A DNA stretch of 64,000 nt from Morella rubra (lineage: Eukaryota > Streptophyta > Magnoliopsida > Fagales > Myricaceae), in the NCBI GenBank assembly GCA_003952965.2, contig CM025853.1:28237752-28301751 (forward strand), written 5' to 3'. Shown in pieces: positions 57,770-64,000 of this stretch. The notes under the pieces were generated by a model. It searched no databases. It was not told the origin of the DNA and saw only the letters and a list, made by a program, of their open reading frames with translations. A program made the position numbers and the translations under genes. Position 1 is the first letter of the stretch; each line of letters opens with the position of its first letter.

Positions 57770-60700
57770 CAAAGATAAGTTGTCCATGTCCTTCCAACCT
57801 ACAGGTCTCCACAAGTGTTCACAACATTGCGGATAGGTGGGCTCCAATGTTGTATGTCTTGGAACCGCGGGAGACCACAAAGAGAGATAGAAATAACTCT
57901 TGTGTTTATTTATTTATTTTTTTTAAAGGAGGACATAAAACCTTACATAAAAAAACCAGACAAGACTAAAAAAATAAAATAAAATAAAATAAAGGACTAA
58001 AATAAAAAACAAACCTGCAAACCACGAAACAAATCAAAAGGCCTAAAATTTAATATTAGCAAATCTCAACTTATTAAGACACAAAATACCTCTCATAGCA
58101 TAAGCCAAGAAACATTTAAACTTACGCATTGAATTTGGTGACCAGATCACTGCATAACTTAACTGGATAACTCTCATCGTCACTAAAATTGACATTCCTT
58201 CTTAAAGTCTCTTCTTAACTAATAAATCTGTCGCTATATTGCCCTCTCGTAACTTATGTGCATGCATAACTTAGCGTATGGTGCTGCCCCAGCTTCCAAC
58301 TTAACATTCTCGAATCCGATCTTATTTGATATTTCTTTATGTCGTGTGAATAGTGATAGTAGGTAAGACCCACCTGTTGAGAAAAATGGATTGTAACATG
58401 AAGCTGGCCATCATCTTGCTCCCCACCCCCGAAAAGAGAAAGAGAGAGAGAGAGATCAGAAAGTCATTGCTTGCCGAACCGCATAACACTTTTTAGGAGG
58501 AGTCTAGCTAATTTTATCCCATGAAATTGAGGTAGGCGCCGCCTGGAAAAGCATGCGGATTATCTAATGAAGAAGAATATATATAACTTCGTCCACGCAC
58601 ATGCATGCATGCAGCACTTTGAAAATTAAATAAGAACAATCTAATTACACAGTAACTCTCACAAATTCCTAACTCTTTGAGGAATATGATTCATTAGCTT
58701 CAATATAATATTTGTGCCGGCCGGCGCTTAGAGTCTTAGACTTGAGTACTAAAGATGCTATGGTTTCTATGCCATCTTTGGTACATATTGCTTACGATCA
58801 TGCCATTGGCTCTGCAAAAGTGGAACAAACTCTTTCGGCTGTCCTTTGGGGAAAAGAGGCATCTTGTTCTGGGGCTCATAAGACAGTACCATGGGCTAGC
58901 TAGCCTATGGGAGTATATGTAGTTTATGTCGCAATAACTACTTCTGGCAGGAATTGTTAATTACCGATCGATAGTGGGAGCAGGACACATTAAGTTAGAC
59001 AAACTATAATTTGACTCGAATTCCAGGCCAAAATAGGATTTAATTCTTTCAAGCACTAACCTATCTTAACAAGACAACTGGGGCAGGTAGTTTTTGAGAG
59101 TGATTCTCTTATTGCAATCACTAGCATTCGAGATCCTACTCTTATAGGGACGGGAGATCATGCTGCAACCACTGAAGTCATTCGTGAGATGACTAGTAGT
59201 AGATCACCGTAGTATTGGAGTTTTTTCAAAGGCTTTCACCAGTCAAATTTCAACGCGAATCTTTTGGCCAAGTGGGCTGCTGATAGGAAGTACTTTTTTG
59301 GGAATGAAAAATATGGAGCAGTGAATTATGAAACCTCCATGCATGCCAGATAAGGCAGAAGAGCTCTGGTGATTAGAATCGAAGTACTCGTGAGAGACAA
59401 AGAAAGATCCCTATTGCCCCATCCTTTGTGGATAGGGTGATCAAGAAAGAAGAGCTTTCTTCTCATCTCTGAGACGATTTTTGTGCCTATCGTCAAGTTT
59501 TGGATGAAGACCAAGTGAAGGAAATGACTACTCAATAAAAGCGCGCATTGTAGCCCATGCAAAGAGGGAATGGGTTTGGGACTAAGCATGAATGAGAAAG
59601 GGCTCTAGACCTCTTTCGTGACCTTTTGTTGATGGGCTTTCTTCTAGAGTATTCGCTCACGTGTTGATAAGGTTCTTATCCACGAGTTTTGTGATATTTT
59701 GATCTTTGACGTAAAGCGTAAAGTCTAAATGGATATCTTTGATCCGCAGAACCTTCGAATTACATGTGTCGTTTGTAAGCATTCAATGGCCTTGCTAAAA
59801 GTACGGATTCATGCATCGTTACTAGCTAGTTCAAAGTCCTGGGAAAATATTTACGTGCACTTGAGAGTTATATAGAACACAGGAGAAAAGGAAGGGACGC
59901 CCATATAAAGAAGAAAGATCTTACATGGAAAATATGTTTTATAGAAGTTAAACAGTAAGCACTTTCTCAACCACACAAATTTTCTTCAAGACTGGTTAGC
60001 TCCTCCAATTTATGACTTACAGAGTTGCTGGTTTTCCACACATATATATATGCAAGGTTAGACACGGTGTCTGCAGAAGTACTGTAGAATGCAGGTTGTT
60101 GATCGAAGCTCATTGATCATTCGAAAGCCGTGTTATTGCACATATAAGCGCAATCGCCTCAATATTACTGTAACAAAATCGAGCTCTAATTAGCCTCACG
60201 AAGGCAAAGTGACCTAATTGTGCCCTAGATAATGGGATGGCTAAGACGGGACCATGCCCCTGTTACTTTCTGCGAACGACGTGGCGGGCATCCAGAGGTA
60301 TTGTATGGAGCAGGGAGTCCCCCCACCATCTGTCAGAGGAGGCCCAATTCACAGCCACTATATTCTGACCGACAGTGAGTGTGTGTTGCGCCAAAGTCAT
60401 GATTTAGTAGCTTGTCCTGTTGAATTTGGGGCCATATGCGGATGCAGCTGTTATCAAAAAGGGCAGCAAGCGGCTGCTTCTCTTTATTGAAGATGGCTGG
60501 TCCTTTTCTCTCAATGGTACAAACTTTCATGGCCTTTGAACGAATAAAGGGTCCTCTTGCGGAAACAGAAGTTGCCACAAACATGGTTGATCTCTTAATT
60601 TAGAAGGACAAGGTTGGCGGCTTAGCTTGTTGGTAGAGACATACCTAGTCTCTATATTAACTTAATTTGTTGAAATAAACGGAAAAAAGATTTTACAAGA

Positions 60701-62180
60701 GAGAGAAAGTAAGATAAAACGCGCAGTTTAACGACTTTTGTTCATCATCGGAAAAGCCTAGAAGGACTACATGCTTTTTCTTATATATTCAATATAATTC
60801 TGAGTGTATATTTACAAGAGGTTAGAGATGATGTATTTATACAAGAATGGAAGAAACAAATCTCGACCTTTTATTTGTTGCTTAATCAATGGACTCAATC
60901 AAGGCTCTTTTATTGATGATCAATATTCCAAATATTTCAACAACCTTATAACGAAGTTACTTGCAAGAGATACGTTTTGGATGAACAATATCTTTTAAAC
61001 CAAAAAAAGCAAAAGCTGCACCACTGTGGTATCTTCTGCTTCGTGGCCCGTAGGGTACTGAGATTTTTGGGGTTATTCATGCTCCAGCTGGCAACCTACC
61101 GTAAGGCAATTGTCCAACCTTTTTCTGGGCATGGGCTGGCAATGTCAACTGGCCCTATGATTTGGATAAACTGTCTTTTTCTACTTCTGGAAGGAATTTC
61201 TATTTTGGATAGAAAGCAGATTGCTATGTCCAAATCAAATCTTGCTGCTGATCCAGGACAAGTCTTGTATATATAACAGGGCAATCGGAAATCAAACAAC
61301 AAGACTGCTTTCAGTTTCGTCCACATTATTCCAGTTCCGATCTACCCAACCAAGATTATGGTGAACGTGAAACTGCCTTCACACATGCATCACACAGCGT
61401 AGTGCAATCTGGAGATTTCCAATGCTTTTTATATATTCAAGAGAAAGAGAGACGCAAACTCTCCCAGCTCTCTTCAGAATAAGAATTGGAGAGGCTCGTC
61501 CACTTGTGTATCAACACGTCACAGGACAACTTTAAGTTCCAATAAGCTCAGCAAAATATATATGGTTGGCTCCACGAAGGTGACCCACTTCTTGACGTCG
61601 CACAATCTTTTCCAGGCCAATAGGGGCAACAATAATGAAACCTCTTTAATGCTACGTGCCAAAAGAAAGCCTCTCAATGACCAATGCAGTACAATTGCAT
61701 TCGTTCCACAAGTTTTTTATTTTCTTTTATCAACCATTCTACTAGATATTTAGAGCTCGACACGCATAGTAAGGAAAAAGTCCACAAGAATTGCCATGTC
61801 ATCTCAGAAAGATAGGAATATAAAGAAAAGGAAAAAGAGGAAAACTAAGGGGTCAGGAAAAGAAAAAGAGAAGAAAGAACAAAAAAACAAAAAAAAAACA
61901 CCAAATTTCCATTCCGCAATGACTATTAGAATTTACAGAAGTACCAGAACAAGCATTGCTCACAAACCAGACTTTTAAACTACATTAGCTTCCCTGCCTA
62001 AGCACAAACTTGAACAAAACGGTGATTTAGAAAAAGACCCATACATTTCAATCGTAGACGAACTAAACTAGACTGACATAATCCAAGAAAGCCGTTAAAG
62101 CGGATCAAACAAGCATCAAGAGACGAGATATTACATTGACACAAGAGCACACACCACTAAGCGGAGGGGAGCAGAAACTA
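56714..62180. other. Long gene-poor interval between VAMP724 and FPF1
   Basis: I find no intact gene in about 5.5 kb. The open frames at 58712-58903, 60254-60490 and 60977-61276 match nothing I recognise. A retroelement scrap at 59087-59308 is listed separately. A (CT)n run lies at 57735-57763 and (aaaat)n near 57975. An A-box-like tagcttgttggtagag near 60625 has no B box. The right end is the 3' flank of FPF1. Confidence 0.5.
59087..59308 (+). pseudogene. Scrap of a retroelement RNase H domain
   Basis: One frame reads VVFESDSLIAITSIRD, later EVIREMTSS, then a stop, and after it FNANLLAKWAADRKYF. ESDSLIAI followed by N..A..LAKWA is the usual pattern of RNase H domains from plant non-LTR retroelements and related RNase H-like genes. 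The first and last catalytic parts are missing and there is an in-frame TAG. Confidence 0.45.
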
Positions 62181-62483
62181 CTACATGTCCCTAACTTCGA
62201 ACACGTTGCGATTTTTCACGACGATATCGTACATGTGCATGGACTTGAACTTGCTGAAATCCTTCGGGAGGGAGATGAGGTGTGGCGTGGATCGTTTGTG
62301 GAACTGAAGGAGGTCCGGGTCTTCGTAGTACCTCTCCCACCCTAGCGCCAAGAGCTTGCGCTCAAGGACTGCATACGAGTCAATGACATCGTTGCTGGGA
62401 ATATGAACTAGCACCTTGCGCCGATCCGAGGAAACGGGCGTCGGGCCAAATACCCCGTTCTTGAAAACCCAAACACCTGCCAT
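62181..62483 (-). CDS. FPF1: Flowering promoting factor 1-like protein
   Basis: FPF1 family proteins are small, intronless plant-specific proteins. They advance flowering and modulate gibberellin responses and root or stem growth; the biochemical role is unknown. The frame is 100 residues, slightly shorter than Arabidopsis FPF1 (110). It begins [20 protein letters not shown] and continues [20 protein letters not shown] and [20 protein letters not shown]. It ends [18 protein letters not shown], which is nearly invariant in the family. The shortfall lies in the variable loop after the first 12 residues. The ATG at 62483 gives the conserved M(S/A)GVWVF start. A TATA box lies about 105 bases upstream. 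It is the last gene in the window. Confidence 0.96.
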   Translation of the reverse strand: MAGVWVFKNGVFGPTPVSSDRRKVLVHIPSNDVIDSYAVLERKLLALGWERYYEDPDLLQFHKRSTPHLISLPKDFSKFKSMHMYDIVVKNRNVFEVRDM

Positions 62484-62589
62484 TTTTTGAGAAGCTAAGA
62501 AAGAGATAATATTGGAGAGGAAAACTGAATGGGAATATGTATAAGATTGTTAGCTTGCAGATGGAGCAGCAAGGGAGTGGAGTACCGTC

Positions 62590-62598
62590 TATATATAG
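62590..62598 (-). promoter_or_regulatory. TATA box of the FPF1-like gene
   Basis: ctatatata read on the minus strand (CTATATATA) sits about 107 bases upstream of the FPF1 ATG, a normal distance for a plant TATA box with a short leader. Confidence 0.6.
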
Positions 62599-64000
62599 GT
62601 GAAGTTTGTAATTATTTATCTCGTTTTGTATATATCATGGGTACGTTTGGGTGTAGGTAAGGCATATAGGTCATGTGGGGTCCAATAAGGGAAGGTCCTT
62701 AGGTCGAAACATTCTGGTCAGGGTGCATGTTTGGGACACATTTACCATATGTGTGGGCGTAATCGGATTGAGGGGAATCCAGGTCCCTTTTTCCTAGTCT
62801 TTAACCCCACTCGGGGAATCTTTGTTTTGTTTGTACAAATATATTAATATTAAGACATATTCTAGAAAAAGGCTTTTAGAGTAAATGACTTTTAAGTATC
62901 GTGCATGTATTGTTGACGTAGTTGTCAAAATTGTACACTACGGATTACCACTTCTGATATTCGTACATGGGGAATCGACCAAAAGGAATGTGGATGTTGA
63001 TAGATGTGATAGAGAGTCACCCACTATAACATTGTTGCTTTACCGGATCCACGTTTGCTTTAGATCTCTGCAGTAGATTAAGTAGGAAATATTAGACGTA
63101 TTGTGCGATATTGATTTACAATCCTTAGATGCATTATTCTACACAAGCTTAATGGAGAGAAAGAGAGACTAGTGCTAAGAAATTACATCATTAAATGGTA
63201 ATGCATAAATCTTTTTCTTTAAGTAAAAATGGAAATCTAGCATCATAAAAAGTATGTCTATTCCAAAGTTTGTGAATGCTTGTGTGTGAAGATCACAATG
63301 GAGATCAGTGTGGGGATCGGATAGGACCCAAATGAGGGAAATTCTCTCAAATTCTGTCTGTCAGAGATAAGAAAGTATTCTTTGGGAGTAGGTTGCCATC
63401 AAAGTTTAGGCTTTCGTTGCTCGGGTTTTTGCCTAACTATTAGGCGTAACTGTTGACTATAACCTCATTTGCTTTGAACAGTTTCATTATTATAATTTTG
63501 CCAGGGGACTACAACAAGACATTAGCTAGCTAGGTTTGAATTTGTTTAAATAATGTCGGACTACAATTAAGCTGTTTGCCAATTTTCTACGCAAACATCT
63601 TAATTTGGACATAATTATACATCGGGCAGATAATTTTATAATTCATAGCTATATATGTGGTGGTAACTGTCAAGAGTTTCTGATAAGACGATGTCGTGGG
63701 TGTCTGAATTTACTATGTTGTCTCGCTCAATATAAGCTATAAGGCACTATACTTATTCTTCACCTTTTACTCGCATTCTGTGTTCAGAAGTATTTTGTTT
63801 TCTAATCTCTCTCTCTTCAAAACCTTTTTTGCACTATGCACATAATTGGAGGAAAAAAAGATAGAGAAAAAGTACTGTTGCGTACTCTGAACGTGCATGG
63901 TTTAACATTGTTCCCAAATATATCTATATATATATATATATAAAAGATAGAAGATCTCAGACCCACAAGATTTCTAACAAACCTGCAGAAATATCCCCCA
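62599..64000. other. FPF1 upstream region to window end
   Basis: No gene or RNA is supported. A (TA)n run lies at about 63922-63942. Open frames such as 62885-63076 match nothing I know. Confidence 0.5.

Noticed and set aside
60254-60584. Possible coding remnant on either strand
   Set aside because: The frames on both strands look protein-like over short stretches, but I cannot tie them to any family.
1-64000. CRISPR arrays, operons, prophage or other prokaryotic-style systems
   Set aside because: The sequence is plant nuclear DNA with spliced genes. No regularly spaced repeats, ribosome binding sites or phage genes are present.

Overview
This is a stretch of nuclear genome from a flowering plant, probably a woody dicot or a magnoliid. 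The genes are intron-rich with plant-type splice sites. The spaces between them are AT-rich and littered with small DNA transposons. The protein families are all typical of angiosperms. I cannot fix the species. There is no bacterial-style operon, CRISPR array, virus or rRNA, and I found no convincing tRNA gene.

Layout from left to right: a PRMT4/CARM1-type histone arginine methyltransferase (minus, cut by the left edge, 449-3175); a 580-bp Mutator-like foldback element (5350-5929); an intronless xyloglucan xylosyltransferase (minus, 7869-9233); an AT-rich repeat zone; an intronless TSPO membrane protein (minus, 14746-15282); a decayed hAT transposon with an intact 8-bp target duplication (15811-17128); a heat shock factor binding protein gene containing an AT-AC minor-spliceosome intron (plus, 17669-20901); a RALF peptide hormone (minus, 22552-22941); a shattered tandem copy of a CSLD gene with an intact RPS21 gene lodged inside it (25267-30806); the intact CSLD glycosyltransferase (plus, 31818-35866); a PP2C40-type phosphatase (plus, 39246-42218); a HIPP metallochaperone-like protein (minus, 44423-45733); an uncharacterised helical protein built from 54-bp exons (minus, 47309-49994); a duplicated promoter plus dead first exon (about 51700-52307) upstream of a VAMP724-type R-SNARE (plus, 53617-56713); a long gene-poor stretch with one retroelement scrap; and an FPF1-like gene (minus, 62181-62483).

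The genes are independent transcription units and do not form a pathway cluster. XXT, CSLD, RALF and the VAMP72 SNARE all touch cell-wall building or secretion, but these are common families and their proximity is probably chance. All multi-exon models were built by hand from splice sites, and reading phase closes at every junction, so exon borders are firm. UTR ends and promoters are mostly not determinable from sequence alone.

The most interesting observations are the AT-AC U12-type intron in HSBP, the CSLD duplicate split around RPS21, the one-exon-per-18-residue helical protein, the duplicated VAMP724 promoter and first exon, and several structurally complete but transposase-less mobile elements.
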